From: Betaproteobacteria bacterium
Lineage (GTDB): Bacteria; Pseudomonadota; Gammaproteobacteria; Burkholderiales; Burkholderiaceae_F
DNA: 64,000 nucleotides
Direction: 5' to 3'
NCBI GenBank assembly: GCA_016861185.1
Contig: BOKW01000005.1
Location: 279,228-343,227, forward strand
The notes beneath the pieces were generated by a model that ran no database searches, was not told where the DNA came from, and worked only from the letters and a program-made list of their open reading frames with translations. Below are positions 17,615 through 27,737 of the stretch, piece by piece (position 1 is the first letter of the stretch; every line of letters starts with the position of its first letter). A program made the position numbers and the translations under genes.

Positions 17615-20143
17615 ATGTTGACGCAACACAGCCAAGCAGCCGCTCGCCCGGCGTACGATCGCACCGAACCCGAATCGAGCGGCACCCCGATGGATCGTCC
17701 CCGACTGCACGCCGTCGCCGGCGGCGCACATGCCGCCGCGCGGCGTTTTGTGCTGCCGGTGCGCGGAATGACCTGCGCGTCGTGCGTCGCGCACGTCGAG
17801 AAAGCGCTGCGCGCGGTGCCCGGCGTCGATTCGGTCGCGGTCAACCTCGCGACCGAATCGGCGGCGGTCGAAACCACGGCGCTCGATGCCGGCGCGCTGC
17901 GCCACGCGGTCGAAGAGGCCGGCTACGAAGTACCGACGCAGCGCCTCGTCTTCGCGATCGAAGGCATGACCTGCGCGAGCTGTGTGGCGCGCATCGAGAA
18001 GTCCCTCGCCGCGGTGCCGGGCGTGCTGCGCGCCACCGCCAATCTCGCCAACGAGTCTGCGACCGTCGAGCTGGCGGCGGGAACCGCGACGACGCGCGAT
18101 CTGCTCGCGGCGATCGAAGCCGCCGGCTACACGGGCAAGGCACAGGCCGACGCCGCTGCCGCGCCCGCCGCCGATCCGGTCGCGGCGATCAAGCGCGATG
18201 CGATCCTGGCGCTCGTGCTCGCCGCGCCGCTCGTGGCGCCGATGCTCGCGGCGCTCGCCGGCATCGACTTCGCGCTGCCCGCGTGGCTGCAGTTTGCGCT
18301 CGCCACGCCCGTGCAGTTCTGGTCGGCGCGCCGCTTCTACGTGGCCGCGTACAAGGCCGTGCGCGCGCGCACCGGCAACATGGATCTGCTGGTGTCGATC
18401 GGCACGCTCGCCGCGTACGGGCTGTCGCTGCACCTGTGGCTGGTCGAAGGCCACGCGCAGCATCTGTACTTCGAAGCGGCCGCCGTCGTCATCGCGCTGG
18501 TGCTGCTCGGCAAGTGGCTCGAGGCGCGCGCCAAGCGGCAGACGTCGGAGGCGATCCGCCTGCTCGCCGCGCTGCGCCCCGACACCGCGCTCGTGCTGCG
18601 CGGCGGCCACGAAGTCGAAGTGCCGCTGGACGAAGTGAAGCTCGGCGACCTCGTCGTCGTGCGCGCGGGCGACCGCGTCCCGGTCGACGGGCTGATCCGT
18701 GCCGGCGCCACCGCGATCGACGAGTCGATGATCACCGGAGAAAGCCTGCCGGTGGAGCGCGGCGTCGGCGACAAGGTCACCGGCGGATCGATCAACGGCA
18801 ACGGCCGCATCGAGGTCGAGACGACCGCGGTCGGCGCGGAGACCGTGCTCGCGAAGATCATCCGGCTCGTCGAGGATGCGCAGGCGGCGAAAGCGCCGAT
18901 CCAGCGCCTGGTCGACCGCATCGCCGCGGTGTTCGTCCCGATCGTGCTCGCGATCGCCGCGGCGACCGTGATCGGCTGGCTCGCCGCCGGCGCGCCGTTC
19001 GACGAAGCGGTGATCAACGCGGTTAGCGTGCTGGTGATCGCCTGTCCGTGTGCGCTCGGGCTCGCCACGCCGGCCGCGATCATCGCCGGCACGGGCGTGG
19101 CCGCGCGCGCGGGCATCCTGATCAAGGACGCCGAAGCGCTGGAACTGGCGAAGAAGATCCGCGTCGTCGCGTTCGACAAGACCGGTACGCTGACCGAAGG
19201 CAAGCCGCGCGTCGTCGCCGTGCACGACCACGACCTGTTCGACTCGAAGGACGTGCTCGCGCTCGCCGCCGCGGTCAACGCGGGGTCGAACCATCCGCTC
19301 GCCGAAGCGGTGCGCGACGCGGCCAAGCGCCATCCCGAAGCCGGCATGCGCCAGGCGACCGCACACCGCGTGCTGGCGGGCCGCGGGGTGAGCGCGAAGC
19401 TCGTCGACGAGCGCGGCCAGCCGACGAACGTCGAGTTGGTCTTCGGTTCGAAGCGGCTGATGGACGAGTTGAAAGTCGACCTGTCGCCGTTCGCGAGCCG
19501 CGCCGCCGCGCTCGAAACCGAAGGCCGCTCGGTGTCGTGGCTCGCGCAGCGCACCGGCGCGGGGATCTCCGCGATCGGGCTGATCGCCTTCGGCGATGCG
19601 CCGAAGCCGCACGCGAAAGACGCGATCGAGCGGCTCGCGCGGCTCGGCCTCGAGACGACGATGATCTCCGGCGACAACGAAGGCGCGGCGCGCCACATCG
19701 CGCACGAACTGGGGCTCACGCACTACGAGGCGAACGTGCTGCCGAAGGACAAGGCCGCACGCATCGAGGCGCTGAAACGGGACGGCAAGGTCGTCGCGAT
19801 GGTCGGCGACGGCATCAACGACGCGCCTGCGCTCGCCGCGGCCGACGTCGGCATCGCCATGGGCAACGGGACGGACGTCGCGATGCACGCGGCCGGCATC
19901 ACGCTGCTCCGTGGCGATCCGCGCCTGGTCGCCGACGCGATCGCGATCTCGCGCGCGACCGTGCGCAAGATCCAGCAGAACCTGTTTTGGGCCTTCGCCT
20001 ACAACGTCGTCGGCATTCCGCTCGCCGCGCTCGGCATGCTGTCGCCGGTGATCGCCGGCGCGGCGATGGCGTTCTCCAGCGTCAGCGTGGTCACCAACGC
20101 GCTGCTGCTGCGCCGCTTCAAGCTCGCCTCCATGCAGCGGTAG
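17615..20143 (+). CDS. copA: Copper-type P1B ATPase (CopA-like)
   Basis: About 842 aa. Two N-terminal heavy-metal-associated domains each carry GMTCASC (Cys54/57 and Cys120/123). Membrane helices follow with the actuator motif TGES, the transmembrane Cys477-Pro-Cys479 metal site ([13 protein letters not shown]), the phosphorylation motif [11 protein letters not shown] (Asp521), HP in SNHPLAEAV and [11 protein letters not shown]. Conserved helices 7 and 8 ([26 protein letters not shown]) are the Cu(I) P1B-1 signature. It exports Cu(I) or Ag(I). ATG 17615 is chosen because the MerR-type promoter lies just upstream; 17690 is an alternative. Confidence 0.92.
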   Translation: MLTQHSQAAARPAYDRTEPESSGTPMDRPRLHAVAGGAHAAARRFVLPVRGMTCASCVAHVEKALRAVPGVDSVAVNLATESAAVETTALDAGALRHAVEEAGYEVPTQRLVFAIEGMTCASCVARIEKSLAAVPGVLRATANLANESATVELAAGTATTRDLLAAIEAAGYTGKAQADAAAAPAADPVAAIKRDAILALVLAAPLVAPMLAALAGIDFALPAWLQFALATPVQFWSARRFYVAAYKAVRARTGNMDLLVSIGTLAAYGLSLHLWLVEGHAQHLYFEAAAVVIALVLLGKWLEARAKRQTSEAIRLLAALRPDTALVLRGGHEVEVPLDEVKLGDLVVVRAGDRVPVDGLIRAGATAIDESMITGESLPVERGVGDKVTGGSINGNGRIEVETTAVGAETVLAKIIRLVEDAQAAKAPIQRLVDRIAAVFVPIVLAIAAATVIGWLAAGAPFDEAVINAVSVLVIACPCALGLATPAAIIAGTGVAARAGILIKDAEALELAKKIRVVAFDKTGTLTEGKPRVVAVHDHDLFDSKDVLALAAAVNAGSNHPLAEAVRDAAKRHPEAGMRQATAHRVLAGRGVSAKLVDERGQPTNVELVFGSKRLMDELKVDLSPFASRAAALETEGRSVSWLAQRTGAGISAIGLIAFGDAPKPHAKDAIERLARLGLETTMISGDNEGAARHIAHELGLTHYEANVLPKDKAARIEALKRDGKVVAMVGDGINDAPALAAADVGIAMGNGTDVAMHAAGITLLRGDPRLVADAIAISRATVRKIQQNLFWAFAYNVVGIPLAALGMLSPVIAGAAMAFSSVSVVTNALLLRRFKLASMQR

Positions 20144-20166
20144 CCGGCGAGCCGGGGAAGCCCGCG

Positions 20167-20235
20167 ATTCACCACCGAGACGCGGAGGAAGCCACGAGTC
20201 TTCTTCTCTGTGCTCTCGGTGTCTCAGTGGTGAAT
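20167..20235. repeat. Palindromic interspersed repeat, copy 1
   Basis: Imperfect inverted repeat opening ATTCACCACCGAGAC and closing GTCTCAGTGGTGAAT. It belongs to the widespread ACGGAGACACGGAG family of intergenic palindromes. It lies after the ATPase gene. Confidence 0.8.
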
Positions 20236-20260
20236 CCTTCGGCCTTCGAACGCTGCGGAT

Positions 20261-20330
20261 CTCACCACTGAGACACGGAGGACACGGAGAAGAGTCAGTT
20301 CTCGGTGATCTCTGTGTCTCCGTGTTGAAT
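20261..20330. repeat. Palindromic interspersed repeat, copy 2
   Basis: CTCACCACTGAGACACGG at one end and GTCTCCGTGTTGAAT at the other, a tandem neighbour of copy 1, separated by a spacer containing CCTTCGGCCTTCGAA. Confidence 0.8.
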
Positions 20331-20352
20331 CAGTCTTTCCGCAATCGGCGGA

Positions 20353-20712
20353 CTACGCGCGGCGCTCGGCCAGCAGCTGCCCGAGCCGCCAGCGCAACGC
20401 GCGCACCGCAAGTTCGCGGGCGATCAGCAGGAAGCCGATCAGGGCGGCGACGAAACCGGTCCAAGCGGGAAGGCCGATCGCGCCGGCGAGCATCGCGCCG
20501 CCGATCAGGCCGATCCAGACGATCGCGTTGTTGCGGATGCCGTGCGCGCGCGGCGGCTCGTAGCCGACGAGCGCATCGACGAGCCGCGCGCGCGTCGCGG
20601 CGTCCGTGATGCCGGCGCGATCGGCGGCGCGCTCGACTTCCGCGATCACCCAGGCGCGCGACACCAGACCGACGGCGGTCGGCGTGATGCGGTCGCGCCA
20701 GGTGATCGGCAT
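20353..20712 (-). CDS. Small membrane protein of unknown function
   Basis: 119 aa. An N-terminal ~55-residue helical soluble region (ITPTAVGLVSRAWVIAEVERAADRAGI) is followed by two hydrophobic helices around residues 64-98 and a basic tail. I do not recognise the family. It is divergent from the exonuclease gene with a 32-bp gap and its 3' end runs up to the repeat pair at 20167-20330. Confidence 0.6.
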   Translation of the reverse strand: MPITWRDRITPTAVGLVSRAWVIAEVERAADRAGITDAATRARLVDALVGYEPPRAHGIRNNAIVWIGLIGGAMLAGAIGLPAWTGFVAALIGFLLIARELAVRALRWRLGQLLAERRA

Positions 20713-20744
20713 GCGCGCAGTGTAGGTCGCCGTAGACTCCCCGC

Positions 20745-22157
20745 ATGTTCGCGCCGCGCGTGTGCTTCGTCGACGTCGAAACGACGGGCTCGTCGCCCGC
20801 GCGCGAGCGCGTGACCGAGGTCGGCGTGGTCACCGTCGACCGCGACGGCGATGCGCTGCGCGTGGCCGAGTGGTCGACGCTGGTCAATCCCGGCGTGCCG
20901 ATCCCGGCCGAGATCCAGTGGCTGACGGGCATCAGCAACGAGATGGTGTGCGGCGCACCCCGCTTCGACGAGATCGCGCCGGCGCTGTTCGACCGGCTGC
21001 AGGATGCCGTCTTCGTCGCGCACAACGCGCGCTTCGACTACGGGTTCCTGAAGGCCGAGTTCGCGCGCGCGGGGCTCGCCTGGCGCGCGCCGACGCTGTG
21101 CACCGTGCGGCTGTCGCGGCTGCTTTATCCCGACCGCGGACCGCATTCGCTCGACGCGATCGTCGCGCGCTTCGGGCTCGAAGGCGAGCAGCGCCACCGC
21201 GCGCTCGGCGACGCGCGCGTGCTGTGGCGGCTGATCCAGCGGCTCTACGAACGGCACCCTGCCGCCGAGCTGGAAGCGGCGATCAGCCGGCTGCTCGCGC
21301 GGCCCGCCACGCCGCCGCTGCTCGCGCCCGAGGCGCTCGACGCGATCCCGCACGCGCCGGGCGTTTATCTGTTCTACGGGTTGAACGCGCATCCGATCTA
21401 CATCGGCAAGAGCATCGATCTGCGCGCGCGCGTGGCGAGCCACTTCGCCGCGGATCACGCGAGCGGCATCGATGCGCAGTTGTCGCAGGAAGTGCGCCGC
21501 GTCGAGTGGGAAGAGGCGGCCGGCGAGATCGGCGCGCTGCTGCGCGAGGCGGAACTGGTCAAGACCAGGCTGCCCGCGCACAACATCGCACTGCGCCGCA
21601 AAGCGAGCGCCGTCGCATTTGCGCTCGACGACGCGGGCCGGCCGCAGTTCGCGCCTGCGGCGCGGCTGCCGCTCGATCGCCTGCACGAATTCCACGGCCC
21701 GTTCGGCTCGCGCGCGGCGGCGCGGCGCTTTCTGGTCGAACTCGCGGCCGAACACGGGCTGTGCCTGAAGACGATGAAGCTCGAAGGCCGCGCCGCGAAG
21801 CCGGCCGCCGGCGCGCCCTGCTTCAACCATCAACTGAAGCGCTGCGCCGGCTGCTGCGTCGGCGCCGAGTCGATCGCCGCGCACGGCGCGCGCGTGCGCG
21901 AGCTGCTCGCCGACTGGCGCATTCCGCGGTGGCCGTTCGGCGGCGCGGTGGCGCTCGTCGAGCGCGATGCCGCGCGCTTCGCCGAGGACCTGCACGTGTT
22001 CGACCGCTGGTGCTGGCTCGGCAGCGTCAAGACGCTCGCGGCCGCCCACGAACTCGCGGCGACCGCGCCGCGCGATTTCGAAGCCGACACCTACCGCATC
22101 GCCCGCGCAGCGCTCGCGCGCACCGAGCGCGGCGAACTCGAACGGTTCGACCTGTGA
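20745..22157 (+). CDS. DEDDh exonuclease fused to a GIY-YIG nuclease domain
   Basis: 470 aa. The N-terminal ~180 residues are a DnaQ-like 3'-5' exonuclease: ExoI FVDVETTG, ExoII VAHNARFDYGFL, ExoIII HRALGDARVLW. Residues ~200-285 are a UvrC/Cho-type GIY-YIG domain (PGVYLFYGLNAHPIYIGKSIDLRARVASHF). A Cys-rich C-terminal segment (NHQLKRCAGCC) matches the family annotated as DNA polymerase III epsilon subunit/Cho-like. It probably incises or degrades damaged DNA. It is not the replicative epsilon because no DnaE partner is nearby and it has the nuclease fusion. Confidence 0.9.
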   Translation: MFAPRVCFVDVETTGSSPARERVTEVGVVTVDRDGDALRVAEWSTLVNPGVPIPAEIQWLTGISNEMVCGAPRFDEIAPALFDRLQDAVFVAHNARFDYGFLKAEFARAGLAWRAPTLCTVRLSRLLYPDRGPHSLDAIVARFGLEGEQRHRALGDARVLWRLIQRLYERHPAAELEAAISRLLARPATPPLLAPEALDAIPHAPGVYLFYGLNAHPIYIGKSIDLRARVASHFAADHASGIDAQLSQEVRRVEWEEAAGEIGALLREAELVKTRLPAHNIALRRKASAVAFALDDAGRPQFAPAARLPLDRLHEFHGPFGSRAAARRFLVELAAEHGLCLKTMKLEGRAAKPAAGAPCFNHQLKRCAGCCVGAESIAAHGARVRELLADWRIPRWPFGGAVALVERDAARFAEDLHVFDRWCWLGSVKTLAAAHELAATAPRDFEADTYRIARAALARTERGELERFDL

Positions 22158-22185
22158 TCGCGGCACCGCAGCCGTTCGAGGCGGT

Positions 22186-22223
22186 TGACTTAACACGGAG
22201 ACACGGAGAACACCGAGAAGCGA
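22186..22223. repeat. Interspersed repeat, partial copy 3
   Basis: Half element TTAACACGGAGACACGGAG plus CACCGAGAAG, followed by TTCGAAGGCCGAAG, which is the inverse of the spacer between copies 1 and 2. Only one arm is present. Confidence 0.7.
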
Positions 22224-22243
22224 CACTTCGAAGGCCGAAGAGC

Positions 22244-23017
22244 TCAAGACGGCCGCGGCGCCGGCAGATAGCGGCTCGCCCAGGCGGCGATCACCTGCGC
22301 CGCGTAGCGCGCGTCTTCGGCGCGCGCGAGCAGATGGTCGGCGGTGTCGAGCGAGACGAAGCTCTTCGGATGCCTGGCCGCGGCGAAGATCGCGGTCGCG
22401 TTGTCGACGCCGACCACGTCGTCGTTCGGCGCGTGCATCACGAGCAGCGCGCGGCGCAGGCTCGCGATGCGCTCGGCCTGCCGCTGGCCCGCGAGATCGT
22501 CGAGGAACTCGCGCCGCAGCCGGAACGGACGCCCGGCGAGCGTGACTTCGGCCGCGCCTTCGCGCTCGATCAGGTGCAGCGCCTCGCGGAACTGCCGCGT
22601 CACGTGCTGCGGCGAAAAAGGCGCGCCGAGCGTGACGACCGCGCGTGCTTCGGCGATGTCGCCGGCCGCCGCGAGCACCGCGGCGCCGCCGAGCGAGTGG
22701 CCGATCAGAAGCGCGGGCGCCTCGTGATGCGTGCGCAGCCAGTCGGCCGCCGCGCGCAGGTCGGCGACGTTCGACGAGAAGTTCGTGTTCTCGAACTCGC
22801 CTTCGCTGCCGCCCAGCCCCGTGAAATCGAAGCGCAGCAGCGCGATGCGCTGCTCGGTCAGCGCTCGAGCGATGTAGGTCGGCGCACGCGAATCCTTCGA
22901 GCAGGTGAAGCAGTGCGCGAACAGCGCGACCGCGCGCGGCGGCGCGTCGGGCAGGTCGAGCCTTGCCGCGAGCTGCGCGCCGAGGCTGCCGGCAAACTGG
23001 ATCTTCAGCGAAGGCAT
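22244..23017 (-). CDS. Alpha/beta hydrolase
   Basis: 257 aa. The nucleophile elbow is GHSLGG, with the acid in HAPNDDVVGVDNA and the catalytic His in DTADHLL, a complete alpha/beta-hydrolase triad. FDFTGLGGSEGEF upstream is typical of a subfamily that in other bacteria is fused to an OsmC peroxidase domain; here the hydrolase stands alone. Substrate unknown. Upstream of its ATG on the minus strand lies GGGAGACGCC, a moderate ribosome binding site. Confidence 0.88.
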   Translation of the reverse strand: MPSLKIQFAGSLGAQLAARLDLPDAPPRAVALFAHCFTCSKDSRAPTYIARALTEQRIALLRFDFTGLGGSEGEFENTNFSSNVADLRAAADWLRTHHEAPALLIGHSLGGAAVLAAAGDIAEARAVVTLGAPFSPQHVTRQFREALHLIEREGAAEVTLAGRPFRLRREFLDDLAGQRQAERIASLRRALLVMHAPNDDVVGVDNATAIFAAARHPKSFVSLDTADHLLARAEDARYAAQVIAAWASRYLPAPRPS

Positions 23018-23066
23018 GGCGTCTCCCTTGCGAATGAACCGCCGAGCCGCCCGACGCAGCGGACCC

Positions 23067-23438
23067 TTACAGCGCGGCGAGCGCCTCGCTCAGCCGTTGC
23101 CCGGGCGCAAGCCCCAGTGTGCGCGCCGGCGCGTTGACGGTCGAGATCACGCCGTGCTGCCAGGCATCCAGCGCCTCGCCGATGCGCGCCGACGCGTGCG
23201 CCACCGCGACTGCCGCGATGCCGTGCGCTTCCAGTTCGGCCAGCGCGGCGATGCCGGCGCCGTCCTTGCCGACGCCGGCGTCGTTGAAGACGTAGAGCTT
23301 CGCCGGCACGGCCAACGCGTACTTGACGACGCTGCGCCCGGCGTGCGAACCGGTGATCACGACGCAACCGGTGTGTTCGGCCGCGGTCTGCGTGACGGAA
23401 TCGAGCAACACGACGCCGGGCGGAAGATCGACTGGCAT
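23067..23438 (-). CDS. Conserved hypothetical protein, small alpha/beta fold
   Basis: 123 aa from ATG at 23438, no signal peptide. Alternating hydrophobic strands and helices (CVVITGSHAGRSVVKYALA, LYVFNDAGVGKDGAGIAAL, IAAVAVAHASARIGEALDAW) suggest a Rossmann-like fold. I do not recognise the family and give no function. It follows the exported-protein gene at 23501 by 62 bp on the same strand. Confidence 0.6.
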   Translation of the reverse strand: MPVDLPPGVVLLDSVTQTAAEHTGCVVITGSHAGRSVVKYALAVPAKLYVFNDAGVGKDGAGIAALAELEAHGIAAVAVAHASARIGEALDAWQHGVISTVNAPARTLGLAPGQRLSEALAAL

Positions 23439-23500
23439 GCACCGCCTTCTCGCCCAAGCCCGGCGCGCTGTCAAGCGCGCTCTTTCGGTCGGCACGTGCG

Positions 23501-24796
23501 CTACGGTTCGACCGCCAGGCCGCGCCAGGAACTGGCGGCCATCGTCCGCCCGTTCGCGTCGAGCGCGACGATGCGCCAGCGCAGCGCTTTGCCGCGTTGC
23601 GCTTCGAGCACGAAGGGCGGAGCGACGTAGCTTGTCGCTTCCGGCGCCAGCAGCGCGGCGAGCGCCGTGGTCGACTCGGCCGTCACTTCGAGCCGCAGCA
23701 GCGCGGCGCGCTCGCCGCTGACCCAACTGAACGCGAGCGGCGCATCGCCCTTTACGCGCGCGTCGGCGTCCGGCGCGAACAGCCGCAGCGCGGTCGACGC
23801 CGCCGCCAACTGCTCGAGGGCGGCACCGCTGCCGACGTAGTAGCGCAGCACCGGCAGCGGGAAACCGGCCGCGCCGCCAGCATGCGCGATGCGGCCGCCG
23901 CCCGTGTTGGAGTCGGCTTCTTTGTCGTCGCTCGCCTCGATGCGCAGCAGGATCTTGTACGCGCCGTCGGTCACATGCGGCACGCGGCGCGGGTCGGGCC
24001 CGGCGATCATGGCTTCGCCGGTCGGCGGCAGGAACAGTTCGAAGCGATCCAGCAGCGTGTAGCGGCGCTGTCGCGCGCGCGCTTCGACCGGCAGCGTCGC
24101 TTCGGTCAGCAGGTCTTCGTCGGTCGGCTCCGGATCGCCGGGCATCACGACTTCCCAGCGCCCTTTCAGCGTGCCGGTGCCGTTGTACTGGATGCGCGCT
24201 TCGAAACGCGGCGGCGGCGTGCCGCGTTCGAGCGCGAGCACCGTCGCCATGCCGCCGTCGGCGAACGCGAGCCGCACGTCCATCAGCGCCAGCGGCACGC
24301 GCGCGCCGCCGCCCGCCATGCGGCAGGTGACGATCACGAACTTGTCGCCGCCGATGCCGCCGGCAAAGCGGCGCACGTAGAAGAACGCCGAGTTCAGTCC
24401 CGCCTGCGCGTCCTGGTACGCGCGCCGCGCGACCGAAGCGGGGATCGTCATGATGTCGGTGAGATTGGTCGCCGCGCCGCTCGCGCTCGGGCGCGAGCGA
24501 TCGAGCCGCAGCGGCAAGCGTCCGTACACGGTGCCGGGCACGCACGGATCGGCCGTCTGCACAGCGAACGGCAGTTGCAGCGTCGGATTGGTTGCGATCA
24601 CCGCCGGTAACAGTTCGCCGCACCAGAACGCCTCGACCGCGGTTTCGCCGGGGTCGAGGCTTTGAAACGTCAGGAACACCGTCGTCGGACCGGACGCGCG
24701 CACGTTGACGCCGAACGGATTGACCGCCGTCACCGCGCCCGCCGGCCGCAGCGTGCCGGCGAGCAGCGCGATCAGCAGCAGCGCAATTCGGATCAT
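23501..24796 (-). CDS. Exported protein of unknown function
   Basis: 431 aa with a clear signal peptide (MIRIALLLIALLAGTLRPAGA). The mature part is beta-rich, with two Cys residues early (EAFWCGELLP, TADPCVPG) and a final ~90-residue segment that looks like an Ig/fibronectin-type strand pattern (LAFSWVSGERAALLRLEVTA). No enzymatic motif was found. It lies 12 bp after the beta-barrel gene (24809-26860) in the same orientation, so the two products probably work together at the outer membrane. Confidence 0.7.
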   Translation of the reverse strand: MIRIALLLIALLAGTLRPAGAVTAVNPFGVNVRASGPTTVFLTFQSLDPGETAVEAFWCGELLPAVIATNPTLQLPFAVQTADPCVPGTVYGRLPLRLDRSRPSASGAATNLTDIMTIPASVARRAYQDAQAGLNSAFFYVRRFAGGIGGDKFVIVTCRMAGGGARVPLALMDVRLAFADGGMATVLALERGTPPPRFEARIQYNGTGTLKGRWEVVMPGDPEPTDEDLLTEATLPVEARARQRRYTLLDRFELFLPPTGEAMIAGPDPRRVPHVTDGAYKILLRIEASDDKEADSNTGGGRIAHAGGAAGFPLPVLRYYVGSGAALEQLAAASTALRLFAPDADARVKGDAPLAFSWVSGERAALLRLEVTAESTTALAALLAPEATSYVAPPFVLEAQRGKALRWRIVALDANGRTMAASSWRGLAVEP

Positions 24797-24808
24797 CGCA
24801 GCCTCCGT

Positions 24809-26860
24809 TCAGAACAGGCTCAGCGACAGGCCCGCGTCCCACGCCCAGCTCGCGCCGCGCGCCGACAGGCCGAAGCTCGTATCGCGGCTCGTGTTCTCTT
24901 GGCGCACGTAACGCACGAACACCTGTCCCGGCAGCTTGCGGCCGTCAGCCGGGATGCCGAAGCGCCACGTGAGCTGCCCCTGCGCGTTGTTGTTACCGGC
25001 AGCCGTCAGATCGCGCGAATCGCCGCCGAGCGTGCGGCCGGCGTTGGCGGCGAGCGTGAGGCTGTCGAGCAATTGCCAGTCGAAGCCGCCGTGGCCGCCA
25101 CGCGTGGTCGTCGTCAGGTCCTTCTCGCGGCTGTAGTTGCGGTTCGTGTTGGCGCCGAGGTTGAGGTTCAGCTTTTCGCTCACGCGAAAGCCCAGCGTGA
25201 CCTGGTGGCCGAGGTTTTCGAAGTCGGCGTTCTCGCGCCCCGGCTGCCGGTTGTCCTGTGTTGAGCGCTGGATCGAATAGCCGAAGTTGAACGCGCCGCG
25301 CGTGAAGTTCAACGCCGCCTGGTGGCTGCGGTTGCTCTGATCCGGCCGGTGCGACGCGGCGATGCCCGAGTCCGCCGTAACCGGCGTATTGATCGCGCGC
25401 TGATGCACGGTCTGCAGCGCGTACCTCGCCTGCGGCCACCACGCACCGAACCACTGCGCCAGCGGCAGCGACAGGTTCGCCGCTGCGTTGTCGGCGCGCG
25501 TTTTCAGAATCGTCGGCACGTCGTCGAGGTTGTCTTCCTGCCGCGAGCCGGTGAATTGCAGTTGCGCCGCGCCGAATTGGGTGGCGAGCGCCGCGCGGTT
25601 CAACTGCTGGTCGGGCGAAGACGAGGCGCCGATGCTCTTGTACAGCGGCTCGATGCGCTCGTGCCGCGCCGACAACGTGACGGTCAGCGGCTGCGCCTGG
25701 GACCAGCGCGTCGAGTTCTGCACCAGGTCGACGGCGAAATCGAGCTGGCGCCCGTTCGCGCTGCTGCGCTTGACCGGCTGCAACTCGCCGCCTTGCGCAA
25801 GCGCCGGATCGAACGGGTTGACATAGCTGCTGCGCGCGAACACCGCGTCGCCGCGCACGCGATTGCCGGTCGTGCGGCCGGACAGACGTACGCCCAGCCC
25901 GCGGCTTTCTTCGGCGTCGGGCACTTCGCCGCGGTTGAAGTTGCCGCGCGATTCGAGCTTGGCGTCGAGCGCGGCGATCTCGAAACGCAGCGCGCCGGGG
26001 CGGCCACCGATCAGCTCCAGCCCCGCGGAGGCGCCGTGGATCCGATGCTGTGCGCCCGTCAGGCCGAAGAAGTTGTCGTAACCGACGATGCTGGTGCCGT
26101 TCATCGCGTTCACCGACACGTCGAAGCGCTCGCCGAACTTCTGCGCCAACGTCACACCGCGGCTGGCGTAGCCGGCGAGCAGCAGCGGGTTGTTGCCGTA
26201 GCTGAGATGGCCGACCGCGAGCGTTGTGCCGCCGTAACGCAGGTTGACGACGTAGTCGGCCAGATCGGTCTTCGGCGCTTGTGCGCCGAGTTCGCCGAAG
26301 CGCAGCGCCTCGTTGCGATAGCTGCTGCCGGTCGCGTTGAACTGGCCGTCGGCCTTGAACGCGCCGCGCGCCGCGTCGAACCCAAAGCCGCCGCGGCCGG
26401 TGCCGTCGAAGTACGTCGGCCGCGCCGACGCCGTCGCGTCGCCGCGCCGGCCTTCGTCGAAGCGCGACTTGCCGCCGAGGTCGAGCTTCGGTCCGAACTG
26501 ACCGGATTCGAAGCCCGCCGCGCTCAACACCTTCAGCGGAATCCTCGCCACCGCCTGCCACTTGCCCGCTTCGACGAGATAAGCGACAAAGGTCGACTCG
26601 CCCGCGGCGAGCTGCGCGAAGCGCAGGTCGAAGCTCAACACCCCCGGGCGCGGCCGGCGCGCGATCGCGGTCACGTCGAGCGCGCCGGCGAAAAAGCGCA
26701 GCTCGGCCGCGCGTGCGGCGAGCGCCTGGTCCAGTTGCAGCGTGACGGTCGAATCCGCCGTGATCCAGCGGTCGGCGAAGTCCGCCGTCACCGCGGCGTG
26801 CGCGCCGCCCGCGCACGCGAGCGCAGCGGCGAGCGCGAGCGTCTTGCGGGCGGCGCGCAT
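24809..26860 (-). CDS. Predicted outer-membrane beta-barrel protein
   Basis: 683 aa with a signal peptide (AAALACAGGAHA). After a ~110-residue Ig-like N-terminal domain, the rest has alternating polar/aromatic strands at barrel spacing (LQFTGSRQEDN, YALQTVHQRAI, AALNFTRGAFNFGYSIQRS). The chain ends WDAGLSLSLF with a C-terminal Phe, the BAM recognition signature. Length suggests 20 or more strands. The family is not recognised; no plug or TonB box is seen. Co-oriented with the exported-protein gene downstream and a small membrane protein gene upstream (3-bp gap). Confidence 0.78.
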   Translation of the reverse strand: MRAARKTLALAAALACAGGAHAAVTADFADRWITADSTVTLQLDQALAARAAELRFFAGALDVTAIARRPRPGVLSFDLRFAQLAAGESTFVAYLVEAGKWQAVARIPLKVLSAAGFESGQFGPKLDLGGKSRFDEGRRGDATASARPTYFDGTGRGGFGFDAARGAFKADGQFNATGSSYRNEALRFGELGAQAPKTDLADYVVNLRYGGTTLAVGHLSYGNNPLLLAGYASRGVTLAQKFGERFDVSVNAMNGTSIVGYDNFFGLTGAQHRIHGASAGLELIGGRPGALRFEIAALDAKLESRGNFNRGEVPDAEESRGLGVRLSGRTTGNRVRGDAVFARSSYVNPFDPALAQGGELQPVKRSSANGRQLDFAVDLVQNSTRWSQAQPLTVTLSARHERIEPLYKSIGASSSPDQQLNRAALATQFGAAQLQFTGSRQEDNLDDVPTILKTRADNAAANLSLPLAQWFGAWWPQARYALQTVHQRAINTPVTADSGIAASHRPDQSNRSHQAALNFTRGAFNFGYSIQRSTQDNRQPGRENADFENLGHQVTLGFRVSEKLNLNLGANTNRNYSREKDLTTTTRGGHGGFDWQLLDSLTLAANAGRTLGGDSRDLTAAGNNNAQGQLTWRFGIPADGRKLPGQVFVRYVRQENTSRDTSFGLSARGASWAWDAGLSLSLF

Positions 26861-26863
26861 CGG

Positions 26864-27118
26864 TCAAGCGCGCGAGCGCGCCGCCAACGCGTCTTGCGCC
26901 GGTTGCCGGCGCAGCGCCTCGATCAACCGATAGACGTTGATCGGCAGCAGCATCACGTGCAGCAGCAGCACCGGATGAACGGCGGCGAGCGCGCCGTAGG
27001 CGATGAACGCGACGTTGCTCGCGATCGCCGTCGCACGCAGCGCCGCCATGTCGCGCATGCAGAACGTCGCGAGCACCGCGGCCGACGCGAGGTAGCCGAT
27101 GAGGTCGGCTCCGTTCAT
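26864..27118 (-). CDS. Small inner-membrane protein (YgjV-like)
   Basis: 84 aa with three hydrophobic segments. GYLASAAVLATFCMRDMAALRATAI and NVAFIAYGALAAVHPVLLLH resemble the YgjV/CBU_0592 group of small membrane proteins of unknown role, ending in a basic cytosolic tail. Its stop lies 3 bp before the start of the outer-membrane barrel gene, so the two are probably co-transcribed. Confidence 0.72.
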   Translation of the reverse strand: MNGADLIGYLASAAVLATFCMRDMAALRATAIASNVAFIAYGALAAVHPVLLLHVMLLPINVYRLIEALRRQPAQDALAARSRA

Positions 27119-27143
27119 CGCGCGCTCCGGTTCCGCGTGCCCG

Positions 27144-27719
27144 CTACTTGGCGAAGCACATGTCGTCGAGCCGCCACGTGTGGCCGCCGATGCTGAAGCT
27201 CGCGATCGACCCGCCGGGTTTGGCGCGCAATTCGAGCGTGCCGACGTGCCAGTTGGCCGCGGTGTTGACGAGGTTGGCGGTGATCTCCGCGCCGCCGAGG
27301 CGCTTGCCGTTCGCGGACGCGAACGACGGTCCTTCGTGGCGCTCGCCGTTGACCTCGAAGTTGCTGATGCCGAAGCCGCCGCTCGGCGTCATGTTCTGCG
27401 CGAGCTTCATCCGCACGCGCGTGACCGGCGCAATCGGCACGACCTTGACGGTCAAGGTCTTCATGCCCATCTCGGGCGGCGCGCCGCCGGCGATCTTCGC
27501 CTGCTGCGCTTCGGCGAAGTTGGCGGCCGCGCCGACCGGGTTGCCGCTCATCGTGTACGGCTCGAAAGTGATCGTCGCGTGGCGCGCGTCGACGGTGTCG
27601 CCGATGTGGTACTTCGTGCCGACCGCGAGGCCGCCGAAGTCGTAGCACTGCTGCTGCGCGTGCGCGGCGCCGGCGGCGGCGAATGCGGCGACGACGGCTG
27701 TTTTGATGAATGCGTTCAT
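27144..27719 (-). CDS. Exported protein of unknown function
   Basis: 191 aa. A signal peptide (FIKTAVVAAFAAAGAAHA) precedes a beta-rich mature part with one Cys near each end (QQQCYDFGGL and DDMCFAK), which may form a disulfide. Family not recognised. It is the middle of three small exported proteins encoded in a row on the minus strand. Confidence 0.72.
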   Translation of the reverse strand: MNAFIKTAVVAAFAAAGAAHAQQQCYDFGGLAVGTKYHIGDTVDARHATITFEPYTMSGNPVGAAANFAEAQQAKIAGGAPPEMGMKTLTVKVVPIAPVTRVRMKLAQNMTPSGGFGISNFEVNGERHEGPSFASANGKRLGGAEITANLVNTAANWHVGTLELRAKPGGSIASFSIGGHTWRLDDMCFAK

Positions 27720-27737
27720 GGTTCGCTCCTGTGCCGC

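Noticed and set aside
17081..19888. A 935-codon minus-strand frame across the ATPase
   Set aside because: Only its last ~155 codons are a real protein (the MerR-type regulator). The rest is antisense to the ATPase with Arg/Ala-rich noise.
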